From the NCBI GenBank assembly GCA_017165825.1, contig CM029367.1, positions 11,299,183 through 11,363,182 of the forward strand: DNA of 64,000 nt. Direction: 5' to 3'. Below are positions 12,115 through 23,492 of the stretch, piece by piece. Made by a program: the position numbers and the translations under genes. Source of the DNA: Hepsetus odoe. Lineage: Eukaryota > Chordata > Actinopteri > Characiformes > Hepsetidae. Position 1 is the first letter of the stretch, and each line of letters begins with the position of its first letter. The notes beneath the pieces were generated by a model. That model ran no database searches. It was given only the letters and a program-made list of their open reading frames with translations, and was not told the origin of the DNA.

Positions 12115-15100
12115 TTGGAGTTTGGAGAAATTTTGCACTGAAGCTATGAGACACTGGAAATCAAGACACCCAAAATGTTTCCATAAAAACAACACTAAAA
12201 CCTATTTCAAATCACTCAGACTGCATTTAGCTCTACATATAGGATATTTAGACATGATTTAGGACAAAGTATAATTAGCTGTGAGTACATCAAATAATTT
12301 TGACGGCCAAAAAAAATAGCTGATTATTATTATAGAGCCTGGTGCTATGTAATCTGACTGACTGAAGTGGTGACGTTTTATCCCTTCTTATATCTCACAT
12401 TATGTCATACTGTGTCCTAAACCTCATCAGCAATTGATGGATGGCATGGATACATTTTGAATGATTTGATAAAAGCTTTGAGGACGCATTTACAGAAAAA
12501 GGTTTGGGTGACAACAGATCTCAAGTTTTTGGCCTTAGTTATAAACGGAAAGCAAAAAAAACAAGCAAAATCTCCACATCAGGATTAGATCTGGGATGCA
12601 TGCAAAATTATGTGGAATTTAAACATCTGGGTCACATTAGGCCATTGACAATGTAATACAAGCAACCAAAATAAGAGAGAACATGAGAGCAAGATCATCA
12701 ACTGTGAAGCTCTCACAACTGTACGAAAATAATGAGAGACCATTCTGGCACAAATGTTCTTTTATGATTTTTCCCCACTTCACTTCCTTTAGGCCTTGGC
12801 ACATGTACACTGAATGATACATCGCTGGGATTATTAGGTGATATTAGGCAAATGTCAATCAATAAGCCAGGAACTTCATCGAATCTCCAGTATCTTAATC
12901 TAGAGGAGATAACCACTCATTCATCATATTCCTTTATTATTATACGCATGAGAAATCCAGAAATAAGGCATTGCTCATTAAAGACATACTGAAGGCTGAA
13001 TAATGACCCTTTTTCCTGTTCACTGAACATTATGGTTCTCAACGTACAAGCACATGCGCAACCAAGCTGCATGTGCTTGGTAGCAGTTTTACCGTCATCC
13101 CCATTGCTGGTCTTCAACAATGCCAGATAAGCCTCAGGAACATACACAATTACAGCTAATCACATTCAAACAAGACTAGTTCCAGTACAGTACGACACAA
13201 CACTGCAGTAATTCATATGATAACTATTTTTATGCCTAAACAGAAACTGAGCCTCAATTACTCACCGAGTTGCTTGCATAAGCTTTTATTCATATCAATT
13301 ATCTCACATCAAAAATGGATGGAGTTCCCTTCTGCACTGCATAACTAATGCCAAGAGGTTCAGCCCAGCCTACATTTCCAGGCAAATCTCATTAATAATC
13401 TGATTAACACTCACGGATGAATAATATTTTCATTGACATGTTTAATCATTATTAAAAAAAATATTTAAAATAAATAAATAAATAAAACTTTCAGTATCCA
13501 AACCTTCAAGCCATGTAAAGAGAGTGTAGAATTATTTATTTATATGTCTGTTTTTGTTTGTTTGTTTATTTGTGTTTTGCATAAAGAAATTGGCACCAAA
13601 AAAAAGCTGGGATATGACTGATGTTTCAAATCAATATTTGATGACGTATTTATTGTCTTCTGGAAAAGCAAAATGTTCAGGCTAAGATGTCTGCATGTTT
13701 TGGCATTTGTTCCCATATGGAAATAAATTGCATTTCTTTATAATGCTAATCTACATAAATACAGTCCCATTATGTCAATTTTTTTAAACGCTATCACTCC
13801 TAAACAAAAAAAAAAGAGCATACATTTATATCTGCCCACAATTTTTAAGATTAAGATAAAAGATTCAGTTTAATCCCAACCAAAGGAAAAACAGTGACTT
13901 CCCAGCAAATATTATATAATAACAGAATTTCCATAAAATGGGAAAAACACTATTGGATGTGATTTAATGAGCTACATAAAATGATCACATTGCCAATCAT
14001 TAACTGAGTGACACCCAAAAATATTGCATTCATCACATTTTAAACTGCTTGGCTCTGCAGTCTCTAAAATAGTTTATATAGATCTGTCTGTCAAAACTGA
14101 ACAGATTTAAAAGTGAAAATGTATCCTGTCGCCTACAGTGTGCAATGAATGCTTGGAATCACACCCAAGCCAGTGCACCTCATTCTGTTTTTTTTGTGGT
14201 TAAAATTCTCAGTGATGCTCATATCTTTTGGAAATAATAAGTCTTGGGGTTTGGCCCAATAAACGCTTCCCTGGAGTCTTCTAACAGCTACATTATCCGT
14301 CGAAAGAGTTTACAAAAGACCATAAAAGGTTCTTGTTATGAGCTAATGAAAGACCAGGGAAGAAGAAAAAAAAAAAAAAAAAAACCTGTGTCCGACATTT
14401 TTGCACCAATGCAAAATATGTGAGTTTATGTCCCCGGAACACTTTGGGTTTCCAACCTCTCTTCCTTAAGATGTTTTGATTACTTTGCCTTTATAGAAAT
14501 GTGCTCTGCTCTCATTGGCCGCCCTTTTATTGTGCCTTATTCAAAAAAAAGAGTCCGGGGCGACCCACCTTTCAAACCTCAGCGTGAAACAGTGAGGCTA
14601 AGCTGCTGTAGGTGGAATAAATATATATATATGGGGGATGTGTATGTGTGCGTGTGAGAGAGACAGAAAGAGAAAAAGAGAGATTTTTGTATCATATTTT
14701 AGGTATATGGGCTGAATGGTCTGTATGTTCTGTATAGCACATCTGTCAATTACATGAAGATTCAGTTTTCCATTATATCGCCACACAAAGCCCGCCTTAA
14801 TGAAACATTTGATAATGTAGAAGTTATGTAGACAGTTATACAGCCCATATAAATCTGACCACCCTTCACACATGGAGCTTAATCTACAGCTAAAGGAACA
14901 TATTAATATCTTGAAGGTCATTAAACCTGTTGAAATTGTCCCTTTAAATTAGCCAGTCACAAATCCACGCTCATGTTCTATGTTTAAATGCTGGTGATTA
15001 ACTAGAAGACTATCAAAGCAGGCTTTCAAAGTATCAGGATCACTTGATTCACTGGCAGTCTCCACCAACGTTAAAAGCAATATTTTATTCCAGGATGAGT

Positions 15101-16620
15101 CTTTTAAAAGTTGTAAAAAGCAGATAGACCATAATCACTGGTTAAAATCAATTAGGCAGGTCTGGTCTCCGAGGCTTATCAATCACCTCATCACTTCAGT
15201 GTTGCAGGAAGTCATGCGCCATGGCACACTCCCGTTCTCCGCGGAGCTGCCACAATCTTATCCTGCTAATCCGGATCACTGCATCCACCCAGTCAATCAA
15301 CAGCAGGGGTTAATTAACTTATTCAAATCCTGATTGGATTAAATTGCTGTGAGGGGGTCTGGCCTGTTTGCTCTCATCACATAAATATAAACACATCAAC
15401 TCAGACAAGCTACGTGCAGAAAGACTAAAACCAGGGTCTTTTTATAAATTTAGGTTTTTATAAATTAAGCCAGAATTCAGATAAGCAGATAAAGCAGATC
15501 TGAAAAACAGATAAGCAATAGAGTAAAGAGGACCCAAATGGTGACTCGTGGTTTTTTTTTTCTCCAGCTAGCACTGGTTCACTAAGTCAGGTTTCTCCAT
15601 GGTCTACTTTTCTCAAACGGGGCTACTTTTATTGGACAGCTGCATCAATAGGGAGACAGTGCAGGTTAAGTGCCTCTCTCCAGGGTCCAACATCAGTGTC
15701 AAGCTTAGGATCCAACCCTTATTGACCATGTCTTCAGTGAAAGGATCCGCATGTTCCCCATGGTACTCCAGGCGACCAGGGTGTTTATGATGAAGTTCTG
15801 GACCACATTAAAGCACAAGCTAAAAAAAAGAGTCTTGTAAGATCCACCAAGTCTAGCTCTGTGGGGAGAAAGATGGCGTCACCCTTTGATGAGCACCATG
15901 ACAGACACTGCCGCTGCTTTGCCAAGGGTGTCCAACGTTAGACTTTTTGGTTTGTTTAACTCCTGTTCTTCTTGCAACTAGGCAGATGCAGACAGGCCAG
16001 CTTTGCTGTCACTGTGCACTGCTGTACGCTGACAGGCTCCCATGAGGCTTCGCGTCAGCCACACTTGACCTGGCAGAAAGCCCCGGAAATGCAGACGAGG
16101 CCAAAAACGCTGCCTGCCTGCAATGAAATAAAAACTTACATATGAAGCTAGAGATGGACTTACAGTCAAATCAAGACTCATCCCATACAGAGTGCGGCCA
16201 ATTTGCAGAGGAAGCCCACCCACAAGTGGGTCTGCGGAAAACAAGGGATACTCACGAGGGAGCTGGAAAAAAGGGCATGTGTGCTTAAACAGTTTATTAT
16301 TAGCCCACATTACTGACAGCAAAATCCCATCGGTAAAATTAAGCTTGAATCATCAGTCCACAGACTCTTTTCCTTTACTCCCATATCACCTTTTCCTCTA
16401 AAGTGTGCTTGCCTCAGACTTATGGAGGCGAGCCATTGTGCCTGGGGCAGAGAGCAGAGGGCAGAGCTTGTGAAGGGAAATCCAGAGGCTTGCCGCTCTG
16501 GAGGGAAACACCTAAAAAGGGAGGGGTCGTGGAGAGCTGCAGGAAATTGGAGAAGAGAGTCTGACTTGGACCAATCAGCTCTGGAGTTGAAAGGGAACAC
16601 TGAGTGTGAGTGAGTCTCAT
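11484..16620. other. mcu intron 1 stretch without recognised transposons
   Basis: Apart from the TA repeat, poly-A (14366-14383) and a short TATA-rich run at about 14622, nothing was recognised. This 5-kb block is strikingly free of mobile elements compared with 18-40 kb. Confidence 0.5.
12073..12110 (+). repeat. TA microsatellite
   Basis: A GTGTG then TA run of about 17 units in mcu intron 1. Confidence 0.9.
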
Positions 16621-16629
16621 CTGAGTGAA

Positions 16630-16703
16630 AATAGAAATAGAAATAGAAATATATATACATACATACACACACACACACACATATATATGAATGAGAGAGA
16701 GAC

Positions 16704-16744
<41 letters not shown>

Positions 16745-16874
16745 GAGTGAGGGAGTGATCGAGAGAGTATGAGTGAGAGTGAGACAGAGTGCAGGAGTGA
16801 TCGAGAGAGAGACTGTTGTTGATCCTCTGATGCTGGAGTCTACTAGGAGTTCTGCCGCACTGTCACATTTCTCC

Positions 16875-16914
<40 letters not shown>

Positions 16915-16915
16915 T
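16630..16915 (+). repeat. Compound microsatellite cluster in mcu intron 1 (AAATAG, CA, GA, TC, AC)
   Basis: In order: AAATAG units (about 16628-16650), AC units (about 16664-16680), GA and GACA units (16692-16747), and TC then AC units (16871-16914). It lies about 500 bp inside the intron from mcu exon 1. Chance frames through it give Ser/Leu or Cys/Val repeats and are not genes. Confidence 0.9.
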
Positions 16916-17374
16916 GCAGAGGCACGCGATCTCCTAACATACCTCACTTCATCTGATAAAAGCATTAAAGCACCAGCCAGTGCGACTCGACTACACCGAA
17001 CCTGCCCGTGCCTGTGCGCGTGGGCGCGCGCGCGCGTGTCAGGGGCGTTAAAGTTGACTGCACTGTTGCATTCAAGGTTATCCCGTACAGAGACCCTCTT
17101 CAAAACCGGGGAACCGGGGTGAAGGTGCAGCAGCCCAGTCCCACACAGTGCCAGAGCTCGGCCGAGAGGAGGGGTTAACAGCGCAATGGCACAACTGTTT
17201 ACTATTCCCGGGCCGCACGAACGGACAGGCCGGAAAAAAACAAACTAACTACATCAATAAACCCCGAAGTGAGCGGCTAGCAGGCTACTTCCTTAGCGGG
17301 CTCCTTCCACCCCTCTCGGCCGGAGCGTTAGCTGAGGAGTCTGCCCCCCACCCCGAACCCCCTCTCGCTCCTAC

Positions 17375-17470
17375 CGTGCGGCTGTGCGGCTGCTGTCGGT
17401 GTGAGGTGAAGGGAGAGCCCGCCGCCACGCTGCTCCGGGACAGCAGGAGTCTGCACACTTTCGCGGCCAT
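17375..17470 (-). CDS. mcu: mcu exon 1 (mitochondrial calcium uniporter pore subunit), N-terminal coding exon
   Basis: MCU is the pore-forming subunit of the inner-membrane calcium uniporter. This exon encodes the first 32 residues, which should be mostly or wholly the cleaved targeting peptide. The translation begins MAAKVCRLLLSRSS and contains SHRQQPHSRT, which resembles the N-terminus of human MCU (memory: SRHRQQQHHRTV near the same junction). It has basic residues (K4, R7, R12, R25, R31), many Ser and Leu, and no acidic residue, as in a matrix presequence. The start is the ATG at 17470-17468. The frame stays open upstream only through purine and CA repeats, so the longer start is not credible. 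The exon ends ACG followed by donor GTAGGA (17374 downward), in phase 0. The next exon lies beyond the left edge, so intron 1 exceeds 17.3 kb. The head-to-head position relative to micu1 matches the human order as I recall it. Low-complexity signal peptides diverge fast, so the identification rests on the short motif plus synteny. Confidence 0.8.
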
Positions 17471-18120
17471 CTCTGGAGTGAGAGCCCAGCTGGAAGGCAA
17501 GAGCTGCGGAGGAACTGAGTGGAGACCGTGGAGGGGAAGGGAGGGAGGGAGAGAGAAGGAGGGCGGGAGGGAGGGAGGGGAATGGGGAGGGTTATTGGGC
17601 TGGTCTATCGCTCCGCACGCGCACGCACACACACACACACACACACACGCCGACAGTCATTTTTAAACATACAGTACAACTACCCATGAGTACTTATCGC
17701 CACAAACGAGGCAACGTCCCAAAGTAACGCACACTAGAATGTAAACGGAAGGGTCTCACTATTGGAAGTCCATTTAGTGGAATAGTGTGTCAAACGGGAA
17801 AGTGTGTTTATTAGGACACCGTCATTCATCGTTGTCCTTATCAACTGTCTCCATGACTACAGTGGCAGCCGTTTATTTACGAGGCGCGCGCGCCCCTGCC
17901 CCTACCCCTTCCCCTTCCCCTTCCGTCGGTTCTCGAAAAGAAAGCGTCCTTATGATTGGCTGGAGGCTTACCTGCTGGCACTTCTTCAGCCAATGAGGAG
18001 CGGAGATGCCGCCGCGTGCCACACTTCGGCAACTAAGGAGGATGCGAATTACAGGCTTTTGGACCAATGAGAGCGCGGGAACTTCGCCGGCGCAGGACTC
18101 CCTGAACAGGAGTTGATTTT
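17471..18120 (-). promoter_or_regulatory. mcu: CpG-rich candidate promoter and 5'UTR of mcu
   Basis: The block is visibly richer in CpG than the AT-rich surroundings and lies directly upstream of the mcu start codon. Four CCAAT-type (NF-Y) cores are present: ATTGG at 17761-17765, ATTGG at 17955-17959, CCAAT at 17990-17994 and CCAAT at 18064-18068. The last three lie within about 115 bp. No clear TATA box is seen. A C-rich run at 17893-17924 gives four G4 tracts on the coding strand. A GGGA-rich run (17536-17582) and a CA repeat (17624-17648) lie between this and the ATG. A transcription start cannot be placed. Dispersed initiation is inferred from the CpG-island character. Confidence 0.6.
17536..17648 (+). 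repeat. GGGA-rich run and CA repeat upstream of the mcu start codon
   Basis: A purine run (GGGA, GAGA units, 17536-17582) and a CA run (17624-17648) lie 65-180 bp upstream of the mcu ATG, probably in the 5'UTR or core promoter. Confidence 0.85.
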
Positions 18121-18383
18121 AAGTTCAGCAAACCGGTTCACTGCGATTCAAAGACACAACTCTTAGTTTGCGGCACTTTTTCCTCCTGTGGAGTAAAATT
18201 TTATGAACACGTGTAAGAATTCCACGAATGGTTAAGTGCTTAGTGGATGAGAAAGAAAGATAATTATATTTGTATAAAAAAGATTAGAACAAACAGAACG
18301 TGTCGAAGTCTCTGACGATCCGTTTGTCAGATTCTTTTGATTCATAAGGCTAAGGCCTGCTGCTGTTTCATTAAAACAGCTGT

Positions 18384-19225
18384 CAGATGAAGTCAGTAAC
18401 ATTGATTATCTCATTACAGTGGCACCTGATGGATCCAGATCTATCGAGTGTAGCATTAAAGCCATCTGCTTAATGTTAAGTAGTAGACATGCTGACTGAA
18501 GAGCTCTGACCTGTCCAGGCAAGGTTTCAACAAGACCTCTGAAGGTGTGCTCTGGTGTCTGGAACCAAGATGTCAGCGGCAGATCCTTTATGTCTTGATG
18601 GAGCGTCTGTGAACTGGCAGGGTGATGCTCAGGGCCATGATCTGCTGGGAAACCTTGAGTCCTGCCATTCTTATGGATGTTACTTGGATATGTACCTCCT
18701 ACCTAAACATTGTCACAGACCAAGTATGGCAATAGCTTCTTTCAGCAGGTTATTGCACTCTGCTTCACTGCAAAAAATGTTCAGGAATGATTTGAGATGC
18801 GTGAACAAGGAATCAAGGTGCTGACATGGCCTACGAATTCCCCAGATTCCAATCGGATTGAGCATCTGAATGCCAAGGTTTCTTCGTCCAGTCCTAGGGA
18901 GTTTTGACTCTGTCCTTTTTGTCTTGCTCACCAGATTCTTTAAAGCTGCTTTAAAGCAACATCAGTTCTAAAAAATTGCTGTATAAATAAAACTTGACAT
19001 CTGCAGGACGTGCCAAACTATTCCAGTCCATGGGAGCCTCGTCTTGCTAGAATTCTAGAATTCTAAATGATCTGCTGCTAATATCATGGTGACAGACACC
19101 ACAACACACTTTCAGAGGTCTTGTGGAGTCCATGTCTATTGTCTATGTCAGGTTGTTTTTTCATGACATGAGGAAGACCTATACAATAATGCATGGTTTT
19201 AATGTAATGGCTGATTGGTGCATTC
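18384..19225 (+). mobile_element. Rearranged Tc1/mariner relic containing an inverted copy of its own 3' end
   Basis: The 5' end resembles known ends (AACATTGATTATCTC at about 18400). 18600-18860 encodes, in the sense direction, the central transposase region (DNA such as GCTGGGAAACCTTGAGTCC), and 19066-19225 is the 3' end with AATGTAATGGCTGATTGGTG. The piece 18530-18590 is antisense and complementary, with a few mismatches, to 19070-19140. A separate repeat end (ATTGCTGTATAAATAAAACT at about 18975) is inserted in the middle. No open frame remains. Confidence 0.65.
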
Positions 19226-19232
19226 AAAAAAA

Positions 19233-19293
19233 AAAGTGAAAGTGACAACCCTTGTCATTGCGAGGTCACAGCACTGCACACCATGAACCATAG
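19233..19293 (-). repeat. SINE (family 1) tail fragment
   Basis: GTGAAAGTGACAACCCTTGT through CACCATGAACCA is the reverse of the family tail. It lies next to an A-run and directly beside the Tc1 relic at 18384-19225. Confidence 0.7.
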
Positions 19294-20974
19294 CAGATAG
19301 TCAATTAAAGCCAGATGAATAAACAACTGATTCCAAGCATTACTTGGAGGCCTACAGTCATTTTTCAAGATGTCTCTCCTTTGCATCTACAGCAGTCACC
19401 ATGCCACAGTTGTCACACTGTGTTGTGCACTCTCACATTCTTGGCAATAGATCTGTCCTTTCCATTATATTATTACTTTTCTATTATTAGTCCGTCCTTC
19501 AATGTGCTCAATGGTTATGTAGGACGAGGAGGTTTCTGGACCGCTCTGATTTGATCGATCCAACAATTGCTCTCATCTCATGAGTTCATGCAATGACTTA
19601 ACGCAAAATATTGATAATTAATCATGTAAGATCTATCAATGTCTTTTCTCAATGTTGTCAGTCCAATTGTGGGCCGATGACTGAGGAAAACATTGAATAA
19701 CAAAGAAACTGGAACCCAAAGCTCAGTTCTGTTGTGATTCTGAAGCAGGCCCATGAATGTATCCAAAGGTTACAAATACACATAATTTTTTTACTGAAGC
19801 AGACGTACAGATGCTTGTGTAAATATTGCTCGGGTAGAAGTAAAAATACTGATTAAACCTCTTAACTTGTGTAAAAATCAAATGTATAGGCTTTGAAATG
19901 TATTCAGTTAAAAAAAGTTATTTGAAGAAAATGTCTTTCTGTTTCTATGCAAATTCAAATACATATTTTTTTATTAATTAAAAAAAGTTACTATAATGAA
20001 CATGAATGTCAGTGCTTCAGTTTCATCCATGTCTCTACTAGTTATCCTGTCACTGACATCACATTCAATGCACACCTTTTCTCTGCTGTCAAGTCTCACC
20101 TTCACTTCTGTTTCATCTTGTTATGTCGTGCACCAAGGAATCATCTTTTCTGTGTGTTTTTGTCCATTTATGTTGAAATCTGCCTTCATATTGGGTGTGC
20201 AATGATGCAGAATAAAAGAAATAAGATATAATTCTCTTCAATCACATTCCACTAAAGTAACAAATCTGTTCTGAAAGGTTAAAGAGCAGAAACACAGATA
20301 TTTGAATTCAAATGTAAGGAGTAAAAAGTCACTCAAGTAAAGTAGAGTCACAACGTATCTATCATCCTAGAAAGGCACTAGTTACTGATTACTTTATTAT
20401 GCCGTAATGGAAGAACATTAAGATGAACAATGTTTTAGCCTTCCTTCTGCAGAACAGCTTGTGGGGTTAATTTTATAACAAATAGACTAAGTTTGTTGTC
20501 ACCTGTTATTGATTTTGATCATTTTTGGATTGGTTGCTGCCCAGCACTGTTCCTTGCCGACTGGCCTTCACTCTTTCAAATCAATAAAGATTTTGAGATG
20601 CCTGTAAAATGACGGGCTTTCTTGATGTAACTCAAGTGGCAACCATTGCTTGATCTCCAAGCTTCAGCTTCTCTAAGGTACAAAGCGCTTGCAGTGCAGG
20701 AGTGATGCAATTTAAATGCAAATCAATTGGTTGAGAGGGGGGAAAACTGGGCATCCCCAGAGAGATTGGGAGGAGGTGGAGCGTTTGCACTGTTTTATAG
20801 GGGACATTTGAAGAGTAAAAACATGGCAGTTTTTCAGGAAAGAGGTTTTTGTTGGCAACAGTTTTGTAAGACGTACAAAATCAGACTGATGGATACAAGA
20901 TTGCTCTCAAAATGCTCATTTTTCCATGACTGGTGAAAGAGGGCTAAATTAAATAAAGCAACCTATGCTCAAAA

Positions 20975-21421
20975 CAGTGGCCTTGATATACAGTATATCT
21001 AAAATCAGTGGTATTAATTCCCCCTTAAGCTGTAGTAACATCCTTTATTCTAGGAGGGCTACACAAGGTGTTGGACCATTGTTGTGAGAATCTAGTTGCA
21101 TTCACTGGAGAGCATTAGTTAGGTCTGGTTCTGACGCTGGATTAGTTCTGGATCACAGATGGCACTCCAACAAACGGTTCTACTGCTGCTCAATGCTGGT
21201 GGCTTTACAGCCCTCTAGATAATGCATGGCATTGGGCAGGGTCACCTTAGGAGCTCCAGAGCTACTGGGATAGCTAGATCTAGTGGCCCCAGATTTTATA
21301 GGCAATGGTTTTCTAAGAAGATCAATGTAGCTGGTGTATGCAACTGAAGTAATTGGTTCACATTAAAGTAGGTGTACCTATTAAATAGGGCTGTCTATAT
21401 ACTTTAGGCCACAGAGTGTAC
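20975..21421 (-). mobile_element. Degenerate, internally deleted DNA transposon (Tc1-like)
   Basis: The right end TTTAGGCCACAGAGTGTA resembles a fish Tc1-like end (a form of TTTGGCCATATAGTGTA, from memory). The interior (GGAGAGCATTAGTTAGGTCTG, AATGCATGGCATTGGGCAGG) follows the antisense order of that family, with most of the transposase missing. The left end is eroded. Confidence 0.5.
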
Positions 21422-22522
21422 AACCTGGGTTTTTTGCATGAAAGCAAATGAAACATTCGGTGTTTATGCATGTCTTGGTCTGTATGTCTGTATTTCTGCT
21501 GTAGTAAATACACATGAAACTGTGGGCGAAGGAAGATTTGATTTGCTGGTAATCCCTACACTCGCTGTACAAAATGTGGAAATGAAATGAGCTGAGAAGT
21601 GATATCAGCAGTGTTGCCCTCTGCCTCATCCTTGTGTGCAACAGACCAAAACCAAAGCAACCCAAGTCCTGGAGCTTCCCTGTCCTGTGGTTTTTACAGC
21701 AGCTGAATCACTCTCTCTCACCCCAGGATACCGTTAACATGGACTTCTCTTTCTGCAACAACACTCATCTGGTATAATACCGTCAAATTTTGTCGGGGCA
21801 TTTTGGGCAGATGAAAATTCATGGGAGGCGGAATCAAATATACATTTCTGCAACCTGGTTATATAACAAATTTGGTGGACTTCTCTATCCATCGTCCCTC
21901 ACTTGCTAGGTCCTTATGCCATTATTTCAACTACAGCTGATTTGCTCTTTATCACTGTTTACACTGGTTAATTTGTTATTATATCGATAGAATTCTTCAC
22001 AGTACTTTCACAGTGTAATTAGGACTTTGGGGATCTCGTGCAGTGCAGTGCAGTTTGTGACATGCTGAATGAAAGCTTTACATTTGTAATCATAGTGAAA
22101 ATTATTGGGATATTCTATTTTTGCCATATTACCTACCCTTTAGCCACCCACTTGTCCTTCAGCGGTGCTCAGCTTTGGAGCACAGGATACTGTAGTCTGA
22201 ATATTTTTGGTTGTTGGACTATTGTAATCCTAGCAGTAACAATAAAGTGTGCAAAACTCCAGCTGCACCTCTGTTTCTGATACACTTACACAAGTACACT
22301 GCCATTATACAACTTAACACTTTTGCTGCGGTGCTGAGAAAGTTCACTCAAAAATATAAACTAAGTGGTGGTTCTCCAGTTCCTCTGTGGGATGGGGTTG
22401 ATGGCAAGCTGATGACAGTTCTAAACTGTGCAGCAGCAGATGGGTTACAGTCACTGTAATCCTACAACCAATCCTACAACTTTTCATTGTGAAACTTGGC
22501 ACAACACACAAGTGTTTAATCC

Positions 22523-22668
22523 CTCAGGTAAGTAAGGTACTGTCCCCATCACTGCTCCTTAGTCGATGGACATAGCTGCCCCCTGCTGCAGTGTGTGTGG
22601 GGGTTAGATGTAGAGAATGCATTTTGTTGGGTTTCACAATAACAAATAGTCACTTTCACTTCACTTCA
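22523..22668 (+). repeat. SINE (family 1) fragment lacking the head
   Basis: It starts at AAGGTACTGTCCCCATCACT and ends AATAGTCACTTTCACTTC. Confidence 0.75.
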
Positions 22669-23109
22669 AAGCAGTGACGCACTGGGCTGTGTGCTGCTGG
22701 ACTTGAATATGATTTATGTTGAACATCCATTGTTATGTATGAGAGGAGTGGCGGTCATGGGATTTTTTCACTTTGTCATGTGTAGCTTCACACCTATTGT
22801 CGAGTCACACACCCCGAAAGGTCCATGCCTAACAACCATGGAATGCTTTGGCTGACAACCTGCTCCACTGGCTACAAGCCGTTGCCATGGGTGATTCTCA
22901 CACTTATTTTGCATTCCCCATGCTGTGAACACGGCTCCGACCTTACTCAAGTAGGATCTTACTGCTGCTGTTATAGGAATGACACAACGTTCATGCATGA
23001 AGTTGGCTCATAGCAGCATGAAAAGTCAAAGCCCACGTCTTTTTGGCTGAGAATCCATCACTTCTGTTGGAGACGTTAATGAGGTGATGCTGGATTACAG
23101 GGTAGGCTG

Positions 23110-23475
23110 CTGACAGAGACAGACTAGTAACAGCTATAGTGATGTGAAAAAGTATGTGATCTGCTTTATTTTTGTTGATTACTGACACTAAATCGTTTCT
23201 GACCTCCAAAAAACATGTAGCATAATGTAATGTGAAAGACAACCTGAGTGAATGCAGTACAAGCTTTTCAAATGATCTTGATATTGAAGGACAAAACTCA
23301 GCAACATTAGCATCACCCACAGTAAAAAGTAACAGCGCCCTTAATTTGATTATGGCACCTTTAACAGCAACAACTGAAACCAAATACTTCTGACAACTGG
23401 AGATCAATCTTTGGCATCATCTTCAGAGACATTTTGGCCCATTCTTCTCTGCAGTGACTTGAGACAGTTTTCATT
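23110..23475. mobile_element. Fragment resembling the antisense of a Tc1-like element
   Basis: The segment begins GATGTGAAAAAGTATGTG and includes ACCTTTAACAGCAACAACTG and ATTTTGGCCCATTCTTCTCT, phrases I associate with antisense fish Tc1 copies. Right ends are not seen because the LINE inserted at 23480-23492. The assignment to a superfamily is uncertain. Confidence 0.4.
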
Positions 23476-23492
23476 TCTTAATTGCGTTTATC

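Larger units (their letters stand above)
1..17374 (-). other. mcu: mcu intron 1 (partial)
   Basis: All sequence left of the exon 1 donor should be intron 1 of mcu, because no further exon of the family (for example the DVTVVYQNGLPV or membrane-helix exons known from human) was found in any frame. A very long first intron is also known for human MCU. It holds a decayed Tc1 and SINE pieces at the left edge, one nearly complete Tc1 (10080-11481), two SINE fragments and several microsatellites. The rest shows no recognised feature. Confidence 0.65.

Noticed and set aside
16310..16912. 200-codon minus-strand open frame
   Set aside because: Most of it is translated microsatellite (Cys/Val, Ser/Leu runs), with no recognisable domain or splice context.
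17148..17666. 172-codon plus-strand open frame over the mcu exon
   Set aside because: It is the antisense of mcu exon 1 and its GC-rich leader and ends in purine and CA repeats. No family motif is seen, whereas the opposite strand has the MCU N-terminus and a donor site.
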